From Caprella mutica (taxonomy: Eukaryota > Arthropoda > Malacostraca > Amphipoda > Caprellidae): a stretch of 64,000 nt of DNA. Below are positions 1 through 12,605 of the stretch, in pieces (positions within the stretch are counted from its first letter, which is position 1; every line of letters begins with the position of its first letter). The DNA lies in the NCBI GenBank assembly GCA_947561585.1, contig CANNZV010002568.1, positions 1 to 64,000 on the forward strand, read 5' to 3'. The notes below the pieces were generated by a model that was given only the letters and a program-made list of their open reading frames with translations, was not told the DNA's origin and searched no databases. The translations under genes and the position numbers were made by a program.

Positions 1-930
1 CAGGTATATACAGTGACTACTACAGGTATATAAAGTGACTACTACATGTATATACAGTCACTACTACAGGTATATACAGTGACTACTACAGGTATATACA
101 GTGACTACTACAGGTATATACAGTGACTACTACAGGTATATACAGTGACTACTACAGGTATATACAGTGACTACTACAGGTATATACAGTGACTACTACA
201 GGTATATACAGTGACTACTACAGGTATATACAGTGACTACTACAGGTATATACAGTGACTACTACAGGTATATACAGTGACTACTACAGGTATATACAGT
301 GACTACTACAGGTATATACAGTGACTACTACAGATATATACAGTGACTACTACAGGTATATACAGTGACTACTACATGTATATACAGTGACTACTACAGG
401 TATATACAGTGACTACTACAGGTATATACAGTGACTACTACAGGTATATACAGTGACTACTACAGGTAAATACAGTGACTACTACAGGTATATACAGTGA
501 CTACTACATGTATATACAGTGACTACTACAGGTATATACAGTGACTACTACAGGTATATACAGTGACTACTACAGGTAAATACAGTGACTACTACAGGTA
601 TATACAGTGACTACTACAGGTATATAGAGTGACTACTACAGGTATATAAAGTGACTACTACAGGTATATACAGTGACTACTACAGGTATATACAGTGACT
701 ACTACAGATATATACAGTGACTACTACAGGTATATACAGTGACTACTACAGGTATATACAGTGACTACTACAGGTATATAAAGTGACTACTACAGGTATA
801 TACAGTGACTACTACAGGTATATACAGTGACTACTACAGATATATACAGTGACTACTACAGGTATATACAGTGACTACTACAGATATATACAGTGACTAC
901 TACAGGTATATACAGTGACTATTACAGGTG
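1..930. repeat. 22-bp minisatellite at window edge
   Basis: About 42 head-to-tail copies of a 22-bp unit (CAGGTATATACAGTGACTAC plus TA), with scattered point variants such as GGTAAATAC, AGATATAC and CATGTATAC. The array runs off the left edge, so its true length is unknown. It ends near 927 in unique sequence. No reading frame or transposon end is attached to it. Confidence 0.97.
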
Positions 931-2872
931 GTCATTGCAGCTGTAACCCTAAGGCTACAGCTGTATGTTTCATGCGGTCCGTACAATCTTTTATTAAAAT
1001 ATATAAAGATTCGTTAAGAAATTTCAGTTAATTAATATTGTATAATGAGGTAAAGTTTGTACAGTTTGATGACAATTAATAAACTGAAATATATTAATGG
1101 TTAACAATTAGGAGTGAACATTTTGTTAGTGAACTTGAAGTTCATATTTGTTAGGCAATATACCTATTGATGTCATTTAATATATATTGTGATAGAATAA
1201 AAATAATTATTTATAAAAAGTAAAAGATTTATCACATAAAACATTCAATAAGTATAACATTCTCACAATGTTTGTATTTTATGTGTTAGTGAAACAGGCT
1301 AGAAAATAATTCTTCAGTCTATCCTTAAATGTTTTCTTTGTGAAAGTTTTCTATGAAGTTTTCCTTGTCTCACGTGTATTATATTGCAAGTAAACAAAAT
1401 TAGTTTTGTAATATTTCTTCAAAGAGGAGGTTCGAGTGCGAGAAATTCTTCCTATGTTCTATTTGTAACCCCTAATGTTTCATTGTGAAGTGATTTCTTA
1501 TATAACAACTCGTTAATACGAATTATAGGCATACATCTCAGTGTAAACATTCCGATCGATTGATAGGTATGCATTTTATTGATTTAAGTATAATTTTACG
1601 CTGATTTACATTAGGTATTCTATAAAGTCTAATATAAAACATACACTTAGAATAATATATTCAGACTGTCAGTCTCTCAATCATTAACTGTTAAAATGAA
1701 TATATGACATCGCTAAATGCAGTCGCAGATACATGGCTGATAAAAAATGAATTCTTTTTCTTCGTAGTCCAATATGTGGCAGACAGAGCTGAGGATAAGT
1801 CAATAAAGTAATTTTATTTTATCTTTGCTGTGAAATCAATATTTAAACCAAATTTGTATTAGAAAATCTTCAACATTTATGATACTTTGTAATACCTATA
1901 TTTATTTGTTTCAATTACTCAGCCTAGCATTGGCTAAAGGCGTGTTGCTTTCTGCGCGTCATTTGGAAGTGTCTCTTCAGTTGGTAGATATTTTGTCCTT
2001 TTGATGCAATAATTATCTTATCTTTTACAGCATTGCATTTGTTTCCTCATATAATATTGTTATCAACTATTTAACTGAAACAACTAAAGGTGATAAGAAT
2101 AAAGGTAATATGTAACTATAACGAGATTAAAGAGATCGTAACTTTTTAATTTAAAAATTATAAATATATTAAATTATTAATTTTAATTTAACAAGTAATC
2201 TTTTTTGTAATATCATCATTACAAAATGATACATTATATGGGCTTATAGCAGATCCATAATCTTTCTGAATTTTAATTTTTTTTCAGCTAAATGTAAAAA
2301 TCAGATTCGGTCATCTCTTTATTTTAGAAATTTAGACAGTCCTCGATAGGTGAACCATTTTGAAATTATCATCTGATTGTCGAATTAAATGCATTTGCTA
2401 AAGAAACGGTCTCAAAAATAAACAGAAGAAAGAAGACATGTTGTTATCCACATTTTGAAATTGTTAATACAGGAAACACCGAGTGTTTGTAGATATATAT
2501 ATTGAAGTATAAATGATAATAAATTAATTTTATCTATCTTTGCTTAAAATAATACTGAAACAATGAATTCTTTGATAACTTTTCCATGAAAATTTCATCA
2601 AGTTTTGTGGATAGGGTGTTTTCTCCGTCGTATGCGGCATGTATTTTCGAGATTACTTTCTTTTATATGGAAGAAGCCAACAGCTTTGAACCTAACTAGA
2701 AATTTGTATCCAAAACTAGATAACCTTGACATTTGGAACAAGGTTACTCTGTCCCAGTAGGCACAGACCAGAACTATTAACTCAAACAAACCAGAGGGTT
2801 TGTGGACTAGGACCGAAAAGAACTAAAATATGATTTGCATCTGTCACTAAAGGTTTCCAGTTTTAAAGCTTA
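931..2872. other. AT-rich intergenic stretch, no gene seen
   Basis: No coding region, RNA gene or transposon end can be supported here. Open frames are short and have no plausible splice context. Confidence 0.6.
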
Positions 2873-3060
2873 AAGGCTCGTTTACACAATGCTAGTTTAC
2901 ACACTGCTAGCTGGCGAGTTTACAAGCTGGCGAGTGAGATAGTGATGATGACCCATACTCTTTTCAACTAGACAACATGATGACACGAGGCGAGTTCACT
3001 AGAAGCTTGTAAACTCGCCAGCTTGTAGCGAGTAAACTAGCCTCGTGTAAACGAGCCTTA
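2873..3060. mobile_element. Short inverted-repeat element (MITE)
   Basis: The left end reads AAGGCTCGTTTACAC and the right end is its reverse complement (GTGTAAACGAGCCTT). About 190 bp, no coding capacity. The interior repeats CTGGCGAGTTTACAAGC in both orientations, so the whole element can fold. It abuts the left end of the next repeat. The superfamily is not certain; AA(G)GGC-type ends recur in other elements of this window at 20.3, 21.3 and 23.2 kb. Confidence 0.75.
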
Positions 3061-3577
3061 AGGCTCTACTTCAAACAATTTTTTTATTGCTTTAACTAAC
3101 GAGGCTAATGTTTCTTATCATTTGTCTGCAAACAGCATGAAATTGTATAGCATATTTTTATTTTTAAATGCTTTTAAATATTTTAATAATCAAAACTTAA
3201 GTACTAATTTCATTTTGAAGAAAGAATGTAGTACACCATGTTTTGATTGTCCACTAAGTATTAGGTTTAATAAATCCTTTTAATATTTGTGTAAAAGTAT
3301 AAATTAGATAAACTTACTATAGAAACGTTTATATACTTTAGGAAACAACTAATAGGTATCTTAAATTAAGGCCGAAAACGCATTGTTTGTTTATGTAATT
3401 CAAATTTGAAATTTAGTAATTCGCTCAATTGTTGCACATAAAGTATTAAAACCTTTAAAAGTAAATAATGAAATATATACTGAACCGAATTGTAGAATAA
3501 TGATCGTAGACCTTAGTTCTTCAATATTATGTAATAAATTAATTTTTTCTCTGAGCCTGGAGAGTACCTTCAAATGC
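3061..3577. repeat. Copy of a ~575-bp interspersed repeat
   Basis: Aligns by eye with 23298-23872 and, inverted, with 24538-25030. Shared blocks include TTTTTTTATTG near the left end, AACGAGGCTAATGTTTCTTA, and GAGCCTGGAGAG near the right end. Ends of the better copy are AAAGGCCCCCTC and GAGAGGACCTTT, so this is probably a non-autonomous DNA transposon. Confidence 0.75.
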
Positions 3578-4096
3578 GTTAGTGATTCACAGCTGACAGT
3601 GCTTTAGGTAGAATTTTTCTTAACTCTGAGAACAAAGAATAGTTCCTTCTCTTAAAAGTTTTTTATTTCGGTGACTATTGAAAACAGGATTAGTACTATT
3701 TGGGACCGAATTTAATTAACTTTTCTCCAATAAGTTTAAGTGACTGTGTTCAGAGTATCCTTTCTCCATCCATGTGCTTATTACCGCATGTAATGGAAGC
3801 ACTTTCTAATATCAATGCTATGTCGAAAATCCCTATTTATTTTCTTATTGAATAATTGTTGAATTAAATGGAACTAACCCATTTAATTCGTGGAATAACA
3901 AAATTAATTTAGTATTCTAGGAATGTACTCGCACGCATTTATCTTTAATTTAAAGCTAAATGCTGTACCTATGTCTTCTAGATTTTTTTAAATACATTCA
4001 CAATTTAAATAAAAGATTAAATAATACTATTGGGCTTTGAAGTGAATCGTAATGTCTAGTTTCAGAGATCTGTAGAATTGAATATTTTTAAGTCAA
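3578..4096. other. Upstream region of the methyltransferase gene
   Basis: AT-rich sequence before the first coding ATG. It presumably holds the promoter and 5' UTR, but no core element can be identified with confidence. Confidence 0.4.
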
Positions 4097-7000
4097 ATGG
4101 CTGTTACAATTTTTAATGATGCTAGCAAAACTTATATACTCGACGGTGGTTTAGGATCCACGTTACAGAATGTGAGTGCAACTGACGTAGAGTCTGACCC
4201 TCTATGGACCTCGAGATTAATTCTGAAGAACCCGAGAGACATCGTCTTGGTCCACGAAGAATTCATAAAGTCTGGAGCGGACATCATAACCACAGCAAGT
4301 TACCAGGGTTCCGTAGAGGGCTTCAGGATCCACTTACAGAAGTCTGAGGAAGAGGCTAAGGAATTACTAGCGAAAAGTGTGTTGCTGGCTAACAGAGCAA
4401 CAGAAATAACTAATAGTGAGTACTTACTCTAGGTAGCTACCTACCTAGAGTCCTAGACAATGTATGCAATGCTATCTAATAACAACATGGTGTGTTTCAT
4501 ATGCTCCATCAATGTTCTGTCACAAGCAGTGTGTTTTTGTTACTATGCACCATTTGCCGGTTTGCACAATCTCGAGAATGCGCTGCGTGTTTTAACCCCC
4601 TAATGCCGAGCGTGCGTTAATATCTTCATTTTTTAATTATGAAATCCAATACTAACTTATGTGTAACGGGAGTCGTGCCGCCTCACGAACCCTAATGCCA
4701 AATTATTAAACGATCATGAAGTGTGCAGTACAAGAAACTAGCGAATACAACAAACTACATACTGCCATTTAAGTTAAGTTTTAAAATAATATTCATTTAT
4801 ATAAAAATAGATGAAAATAACTTTGAATAACTCGCCAAAGACAAGAAATAAATATTTCGTATCATTTCTTAAATGCTAAAGAATAAAACAGTTTTTCTGG
4901 AAGGTAAAGATCCAACCAGGTAAACAATATTTTCGCTAAACATGGAATCAGGAACATTGACTATTTTGAGAATGTTAAGATGTGATTAAAAAAAAATAAT
5001 TAAATATTTGGCCCACTAGCTGTGTTTGTTACGATCTAAATTCTCTAGTAAACAACCTTTAACTTTAACCTAGAAAGTAAAACTTGAGAACTCTCATTGA
5101 CTTGGCAAGCGAGCGTGCGAGTTTATTCGAATAGTTTATATATAATTACTCCTGATCCCAATTTTGTACATCTGTATCGTGTCAAAATGGGTAAAAATAA
5201 ATGGTACCTTGAAAATGAATGTCAGCGTCCTAAAGTTCACAACTGGTAGCATCGTTTATTTCGATCTAATTTATTTCTATCAAAACTATATTACTTCTTT
5301 AATCCAGCGCCCATGGGCTCTATCCTGAAGCTGTCTGTGGTAATTGGAAGATGTCCTTTGGGCTTCGAACTGCTGTTATTTGGATTAATTATGGTCTTTA
5401 TCATTTCATCCTTTTTTTATCATTAACACTACCTACTTTCCGATTTGGAGAATAGCGCTAGGGTTATTCTCTTCAACTAAAAGGTCTTAGATTTATGTTA
5501 TGTATGCTCGTCATTTTCCACTTGCGTATCGTCCCTTTTCGTCACATTCCTTGGAGTATATGTACTCCAAATCTTAGTATCTTTTCTGCTTTCATAAAAA
5601 TTGTAGCAGACGGTGGGAGGTTACTTTGTTTGAGTCTCTTTCCTTTCTGACTGCTGCTTTGAGTTTTTTTAATTTAATATTCTTTTGATGTCAACAATAT
5701 GGCTTTAGATTCCGAAGCAGACGTTAAACGCCAACGATTAATTAATCGGTCCATAGAATTGCTACAATCGAAAAAATGGTGTACAGAAAGGCTGTATAAA
5801 TAAAAACTGGTATACAAATTAATTAGAAACTAATGCGCATAAAGATTTTTCTGATTGTCCATACGAGTTACTTTAATTTGTTTACTTGGTGTTTTCTGAT
5901 ATTAACAATATAAATTGTACATCTAATCTAATAAAAAAAAAGGCAAATTTAACTACCAATTGATTGTTTCAGGGCCAATCATCGTTGCTGGTTCGATTGG
6001 TCCCTACGGGGCATTTATGAATGACGGGTCAGAATACACAGGAGAACACGTTGGCTCCATGACGGAGGCTGCCCTGATGGAATGGCACAGACCACGCTTG
6101 GAAGCTTTGGTCAGAGGAGGATGTAAAATTTTAGCTATTGAGACACAACCTTCTGTCAAGGAGGCTATCGCAATATTGAAGCAAGTTATTTGATACTAAG
6201 AAATATTTGAGTTAATTTATATACGATTTTTTTTAATTTTTCTGTAATTAATCCAGATTGGTTGCTGAAACGGAGTCTACAAGAGCATGGGTGTCATTCT
6301 CTTGCAGGGTAAGATAAATTGCTCCAATAAATTAGATGTGATATGTTTGTTCTGCATCGTGTTATTCACAGCACGTTATCTCACTTTGAAAATTATTGAC
6401 TAAAAATTTTGTATTAAATTTTGTACGTTTTTTTTTTATTTAATTCACCAATTTTAGTTTTAATTGTATTAACTTTTTCAGGATGCTGAAAGAACAAGTG
6501 CTGGAGATAACATAGTTGAAGCTATAGTCAAATGTTATAAACAGGCTCCCGATAGGCAAGTTTTATTAGGCATTAAGTTTTATTTTTTTTAGTAAGAACT
6601 TATCCGTTCAACACTGCATCCATCATCCTCTCAAAATCTCAAATTGTAATAGAATAAGTTCTAGTAATTGATCTGCTAGGTATGATCAAGGGTTTCAGAA
6701 CTGTGAATACAGCTACCTATACTCAAAGTAATTCAATTTGCAGCAGTTCGAAAGGAGAAAGAAAGTAACTGGTCAATATTCTAAAGGCAACTACCAAACT
6801 TTGCCCGATAACTCGAGTTTGGTAGTTGCCTTAAGAAGATTGCACAGTTACTTTCTCCTCTCGAACTGCTGTAAATTAAATAAATTTTTGTATAGGTAGC
6901 TGTATTCTCAGTTCTGAAACCATTGTTCTTCGTACCTTGCAGATCAATTACTAGATCTTAGTCTTTGGGATTTTGAGATAAGATGATGGATGCAGTGTTC

Positions 7001-7933
7001 ACCTGTAATACCAAGAATTTTCTGTGGGTTTAGCTCCATTCAAAATATTATAGCTACCTTAATTTAATTTGCTGTTGAATGTTGGCTCTGAGTAACCTTT
7101 ATGCTTTCATAACCACAATTTCAAATGGCACTAGATGTAATCTCTAGATTTGAGTCTGATGGTTACTGCATTTCGACGGCAAGGTTTATTAAATTCATCC
7201 ATGTTTAGATGGGTCCAACGAAGACTTCCGTTACAGTGTAGCGATAGCAATATCTTTTATTTAATGTTACTTTTTCTCCTTAGAATTTAATTTAAGAGAT
7301 AGGAAGTTTCAAGTCTTGATTACAACGTAGATTCTGAACCTAAACTATGAAATCTTACGCAGAATTGATGCTGTGGGAGTTAACTGTTGCTGCCCCAAAA
7401 TAGTCACCCCTATCCTCGAAGCTCTGAAGAATTGCTATGACCTTCCCTCCCCCACAATGCTGGCCAGGATAGTTTACCCTAACTCTGGAGAGAAGTGGGT
7501 CTCAGGAGCAGGGTAAGAACTCTCACTTTATTACAAATGCCGTCTGAGTTTAAGTTGAATAATTTAAGGGTGAGAAATAACTAAAGTACTAAAGGTGGAC
7601 ATAATATACCAAAACGTATCTACCATTTTTCTTTCGGAAGTATTTATTGAAAATAACTTTAAAATGAATTATCCACTTTTGTGGCATTCCATGTTGCTAT
7701 AGATTATAAGTGGGTTTAAATTATTTTCAAGTTTTAGTGGATAAGGGCTTCGTATGACCTTTGCTCGTTTTGTTTCCAGATGGATGGAGAGTCAAAGAGG
7801 CAAGGGGGCGGATGTATCAACTTGGGATGTTCAGACGTGGGAAAGATTGGGTGCCAGGATTATAGGTGGCTGTTGCCGTGTGGGTCCCAACAGTATTAGT
7901 CAGATTTCTCATACACTAAAGCACGGAACGTGA
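4097..7933 (+). CDS. Homocysteine S-methyltransferase, six exons, complete
   Basis: Exons 4097-4415, 5973-6180, 6257-6308, 6482-6555, 7363-7512 and 7780-7933 join in frame to 318 residues, a normal length for cytosolic homocysteine S-methyltransferases of the BHMT/MHT fold. These zinc enzymes transfer a methyl group, usually from S-methylmethionine or S-adenosylmethionine, to homocysteine to give methionine. Visible signatures: LDGGLGSTLQ near the N-terminus, GSIGPYGA, DGSEYTG, ETQPSVKEA, AWVSFSC, VGVNCCCP and IIGGCC near the C-terminus; the Cys of VNC and the CC pair are the family's zinc ligands. Introns 2 and 4 need GC donors (AA|GCAAGT after 6180, AG|GCAAGT after 6555) to keep frame; the other three introns are GT-AG. 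The start is the first ATG of an open exon and gives the expected N-terminus. The donor substrate cannot be decided from sequence. Confidence 0.95.
5308..5729 (-). repeat. ~490-bp interspersed repeat, inverted, in intron 1
   Basis: Read on the minus strand it starts GTTTAACGTCTGCTTCGGAA and ends GGATAGAGCCCATGGGCG. It matches copies at 43494-43992, 61734-62225 and the split copy at 8709-8803/12606-12690. No terminal inverted repeats and no long open frame; type unknown, possibly a SINE or a fragment of a larger element. The intron also holds, at about 4680-4765, a segment seen inverted near 45190-45270. Confidence 0.8.
6606..7002. repeat. Long inverted repeat (hairpin) in intron 4
   Basis: Two arms of about 190 bp face each other around about 6805. 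Left-arm blocks (AACACTGCATCCATCATC, GCAGTTCGAAAGGAGAAAG, AGGCAACTACCAAACT) recur as reverse complements on the right. An intronic transcript would form a long imperfect duplex. Probably a foldback-type MITE. Confidence 0.85.
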
Positions 7934-8118
7934 TTTGTAGTCATTTTTTGCCTGAGCTCTTTATTACTTGATAGCAGAGATATATTAGCTTAATTAAACA
8001 ATATGCCTTGAAATAATGTTAATCAAATCAAGGTAACCTCTTGGATATTTTGTATCAATGAAGCTGCCGGATTTTACCCTCTTTCTCTACATATTTTATT
8101 GAACAATTGTTTACACAA

Positions 8119-8124
8119 AATAAA
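8119..8124 (+). other. Candidate polyadenylation signal
   Basis: AATAAA lies 186 bp after the methyltransferase stop codon, a plausible 3' end for that transcript. Confidence 0.45.
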
Positions 8125-8239
8125 TTTAGAAATTTAATATAAAATTATGTTGAGAATATATTGCAAAAAATTGTTACTCCATGATAAGAATATATTTTTA
8201 TTATTGGAATTGGTTATCATTACCTTCGAAAAATTAAAT

Positions 8240-8583
8240 CTATTTACATTCGAATTTGACAAGTAGTTGATATAATGGTGGAAAAACATTTCGGTAAATT
8301 TCTAGTGAACTAGGGATAAATATTTGGATTAATTGTTCTTTTTCACTTGTTGTCCAATCTCTAACAGACTGTTCAATATAGACTAGAGTACCATTCAAAC
8401 CAGGATTATCTATTATCTATTATCTAACTGTGTTGCAAAGGTGAAATCTCCACAAAAGGAACCACCTTTGACGAAAAGACGCATGGAAATAGGGCTGAAC
8501 TGGGCGTGGTATTCAATCTCTGAACCAAGAGAAACTCTACCATTTGGACCAAACCAACTAATTACTATAACGGTGTTGAATGA
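8240..8583 (-). pseudogene. Unrecognised 3' exon-like coding stretch, frameshifted
   Basis: On the minus strand, after a possible acceptor (GATCTAG before 8583), an open frame encodes a segment beginning SFNTVIVISWFGPNGRVSLG and continuing to TFATQLD. It then meets three copies of the 7-mer AGATAAT (8405-8425), which create a stop. If one copy is counted instead of three, the frame continues about 50 more codons (starting NPGLNGTLVYIEQ) to a stop at 8240-8242. I do not recognise the protein. It would be convergent with the methyltransferase and lies directly against transposon sequence, which may have separated it from upstream exons. It may be a pseudogene, a live gene with a shortened C-terminus, or a sequence error in the 7-mer array. 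Confidence 0.4.
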
Positions 8584-8708
8584 CTAGATCAAATCAGAAA
8601 ATATTTTGAGCTTTCTTAAATTTCCTAGATATCATAAATATCTAGGGATGTGACATTGTGCATATATGCAGGAACTCTCATAAATGTCAATAGCATAAAA
8701 TATGCACG

Positions 8709-8803
8709 AAGTCATTTACCACCAATAGAGGACCATGTTCATTGATGCAGAAAAGTTACTCCGTGAACACAAAGATAGGTGGCTGCATTCACCAATTGAA
8801 GAG
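8709..8803 (+). repeat. ~490-bp repeat, left part of a split copy
   Basis: Matches the middle of the 61734 copy (ATGCAGAAAAG, ACTCCGTGAA, GGTGGCTGCA). The right part resumes at 12606-12690 (CCTTGTAGTTGAAGAGCATA). The gap is exactly the hAT-like insertion 8812-12597 plus its duplicated target. Just upstream, 8645-8675 is a lone end of the same hAT family (TAGGGATGTGACATT). Confidence 0.8.
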
Positions 8804-9453
8804 GTGATAATTAGGGTTGTGACATTGCATATGCTTTTCTAAAACTCATATGCTTATTAGTAGGGTTGAGACAATATGCACTGCATTTTATAAAACACAT
8901 ATGCATTTTATAAAACGCATATGCATTTTATAAAACTCTTATGCATTTTATAAAACGCATATACATTTATAAAACGCATATGCAAATTATATGCATTTAT
9001 AAAACTCGTATATAAAATATATGCAGCAAATAATTTTATAGAAAACATTACAAGTATGGATTTCTCGAAATAGGCTGTTACTAAGAAGCTCATATATTTT
9101 AAATATATTTTTTTTAAATGTAAAAAATATTTAAAAACTAAGTGGTATAATAAAGGATGTTAATTAATATCTTTTAATTGAAGATAATTTCAATATATTA
9201 AAACACTTCTTACAATGCTGTTTTCAAGTACATTCATCAAGTCTTGAATATGAAGAATCTAGTATACAGGTAATTGAAGCTCTTACTGAGGACTATCTTT
9301 AAACGGAAAAAGAAAAACTCCTACAACAACCTGTATACTTTCCGTTGTACGAGCTTCACCTGTATATATAATATATAAATTAATATAAACAGTAACACTG
9401 GTTTAGAAAATAGAAAAAAACAGTCTACCTATGAGTTATTCAAATTTTATTAT

Positions 9454-9894
9454 TACCTTCGCAAATTTGCAAAAGGTTATATTTTATTCGGCATTTATTT
9501 ATTTATCCTCTTGTTATTCGCGTAACTGAAACAGTGCTCGACCAAATTGCCTGAAATTTGATGAAATGATTGGTCAATGTCCAGTGAACTTCTTGTAGAA
9601 TTTTGGGAGCAACCCGGTCAAAGGTCAAGGTCATTGTTATTCATAACTCAAAAAGTATTGAACCATATTGCATGAAACTTGGTGGAACGATTGGTCAATA
9701 TACAGGAACCATTTTGTCAGATTTTAGGAGAGAACAGGTGAAAGCGGCGGCGAAGGTATGCGTTCTACCACGTGCACGTAATCTAGTTACTGTGTATTCT
9801 TGTACTGAGAAAATATTCCCTCTACATCATATGATAAGATGATAAATAAATATACCACGGCTGAAATATGATCTTCCCGCATTCTGCGAAGGTA
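9454..9894. mobile_element. Inverted-repeat element, TACCTTCGCA ends
   Basis: Left end TACCTTCGCA and right end CATTCTGCGAAGGTA, with GGCATTTATTTATTTAT just inside. A truncated copy lies inverted at 26205-26470. Internally it repeats the phrase GATTGGTCAAT twice. No coding capacity is apparent; nested in the hAT-like element. Confidence 0.75.
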
Positions 9895-10401
9895 GTTAGA
9901 GGTGCGTATAGAAGACTCGCCATATTTGAGGGGCCAAGTTTTTTTAAGATTTCATGTTGATTGACTTGAATGACTTGTGCAAATTATCCTGTCAGAATTG
10001 AATTTATGTCTGATGATTGAATATCTTTCATTTTTGGATAATATGTACTGATTAGTGATTACTAATATAGGCTTTACGTAACTCTCATAAATATTCTTGA
10101 GAAAATTTATATTTTTTTATCTCTGTGATTACTTTAGAAATTGACCTACCTCACGCCTCAAATTGCTCTATTGTTAATGGAATTGCGGAGAATGTTGAAT
10201 ATATGAACACAAGACTTACTTTCATTATTTCTATTCTCTGTAGAAGTTTTTGACATTCTCATTCTGATAAATATCTGGAATATTAAGAAGCAGAGTTCAA
10301 CCTAGTTCCCCACCTCGTTATAACCTAACCTAAAAAAAATTAAATTTCTTAAGTAGAATAAAAAAACTAGCTCTTAATCATTGCCTCATACTTTTTATTT
10401 A

Positions 10402-11209
10402 CAGGCAGGCCTCGCTTTAAGTGCAACTCACTTTAAAAAAAGAGGTCCTTATTTCGAGTCATGTCTCGAAATAAGGACCGTTCGTAGACATAGAAAATGG
10501 AGATAATTTTTTGTGATTATTTCACGGTAACTAAAGAAAACATCAAAATTATAATCAAGATGAGGTTTTCAGAAGCAAGCAAGTGGTTCAGAATTTCAAC
10601 ATGTCCCATTTTAGGGTATGTTCCGTACGTATTATCGCAGGGTCCCATATTTTCGAACAAGTATAAATCTTTATACAATAAAAGTCAATTATCATTATTT
10701 AACTTTTATTTCAATTGGTATTAATTAATAATTATATCAATTTGAATAGAAGTTTAATAATAACAATAATTTTCTTTTCTTTTCGGACGTGACAGAAAAG
10801 GTATAACGTACCAATAGCTTGAAACTTAGTAAACCCTTCTTCCAAAAATATTTCATAGAGCATAAAATTGCTGTTTGTTCAATGTAACACAATAATTATA
10901 GAAATATAAGTATATATTAATTACTAACCTATACTGAGTGAGAGTTAAGCTATTGTTGGATTTTAAAACATTTAATAAATTCACTGATTTAAACTTTCAT
11001 CACAGTTACAAACACTGAATTACTGTGTGATAATAGGCATATATAGTTCTTTAACTCTAAAACAAATTTTCTTTCTATAACTCATAGAAAATGAGAGATA
11101 TAATAAAAGGAGTGACAATTATAAATTTCTTGTTACTTTTATTCGCTTTAGTTACCGTTTGGTAACTAAACTGAGTCGTGATTTGGTAACTAAAGCGGGG
11201 GGATACCTG
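10402..11209. mobile_element. Tigger/pogo-like MITE flanked by TA
   Basis: Ends CAGGCAGGCCTCGCTTTA and (reverse complement of the right end) CAGGTATCCCCCCGCTTTA are flanked by TA on both sides (10400-10401, 11210-11211). The CAGG-plus-CTCGCTTTA form resembles Tigger-type pogo elements known from other animals. 808 bp, no transposase. Confidence 0.75.
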
Positions 11210-12605
11210 TATTTATGTAAAAGTTTATCATTTGAATATCAAAAATCAACTTATTTTACTAATCATTTTCTATTTGCATATTATTTTTTCTAATGTGCAA
11301 TCTAATTTGCATATGCACTTTCTATTTTGCATATGCATTTTCTATTTTGCATATGAATTTTTTATATACACATGCATTATTTCACCAATATGCAAAGTCA
11401 CAACCCTAGACACTACATTGTTGGCACTAAAGGACACTTTATTAGTGAATTTAATTTTCATGGTTACCAGTTATTTAAGAACAGCAACTAGATATATACT
11501 GACCACATGAAGTTTATATAATGGTGACAGGACGTTTCGTTATCTGATTTTTAGTTTTAAATCTGGAAGGATTATTTTTATTTGCTATGTATGGGTTGCA
11601 GACTACAATTTATACCAATCCAATATATTAAAGAATTTATATTACTTTAAACTATAAGGATTAACATACATTTTATTAGTTTGATTGTATCTGGTTTTAT
11701 ATTGAATATAATCAGAGGTATTAAAATAGTTAAAGAAGTTTCATTTTTCATCATAAGATCGAAAATGTGGTTCAGTCCGAGAACTCAGACATTTTTTTAC
11801 TGCGTACATTGGGAAAATCTTTTGTTTTTGATACTTCCAAAAAAATTAACGTTAGGGTAAAAATCCAATTACCAGATGTTACATGTTACCGAATGAAAAT
11901 GACATAATTAAAAAACATAACCCTCCACACATTTGCGAATGTAATAAATATTTTTGATCATATAAGAGAAGACTTTATAATTTACCATTTTAATTCCCAT
12001 ATACTATTTTCTAATATGATCGAAATTTACGGTGATTTGGGGTAAATATAAAAAAACTATAAGGTGAAAATAAATAATACATATTTAAATATATTTTTAT
12101 AACGTATAGGATCAGTACAATTTGTAGCCTACAACTCATTTCAAACTTAAAAAAGCGTTCGTTTGGAAACCTCCTAGTAACGAAACGTCCAGTTACAAAA
12201 TGTCTAGCACCTTTTATAATATATTACTATTATTATCTTACTCTTATTTATATTACTGTAGGTGTTACTTTTAGCTTTATGGCGCCATAAAGTTAATTAT
12301 AAACTCTCATTTTCGAATAAAACTTTAAAGCCACATTCATCAGGAAAACTAAACGATAGAACACCTAAATGTATATAACAAATAAATTAGGGTGTTTGTT
12401 CAACCTCCCACCAGATATAAAAAGCTGGAAGTGCATATATTACCTTCTTTTCAAATGCATATGCCTTTTCTTATATGCATTATCTTTAAGTGCATATGTT
12501 TTATCTGCAAAACCTATGAGTTTTCTCAAAAAGCATAAAACCTGTTGCATATGCAGTATATTTCCCAGTGTATATACTGCATATTGTCACAACCCTAGTG
12601 ATAAT

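Larger units (their letters stand above)
8812..12597. mobile_element. hAT-like element, 3.8 kb, 8-bp target duplication
   Basis: Ends are TAGGGTTGTGACA on the left and TGTCACAACCCTA on the right, fitting the hAT start rule (YARNG). Flanks 8804-8811 and 12598-12605 are both GTGATAAT, a perfect 8-bp duplication. Subterminal GCATATGC motifs are repeated many times (8835-9000, 12440-12590), as expected of transposase-binding arrays. No transposase frame is visible. Extra family ends at 8861 and about 11408 suggest a second, older copy inside. It interrupts the ~490-bp repeat. Confidence 0.88.

Noticed and set aside
8861..11408. A second complete hAT-like element inside 8812-12597
   Set aside because: Both ends resemble the family, but their flanks (CTTATTAG and GACACTAC) do not match, so a distinct insertion is not supported.
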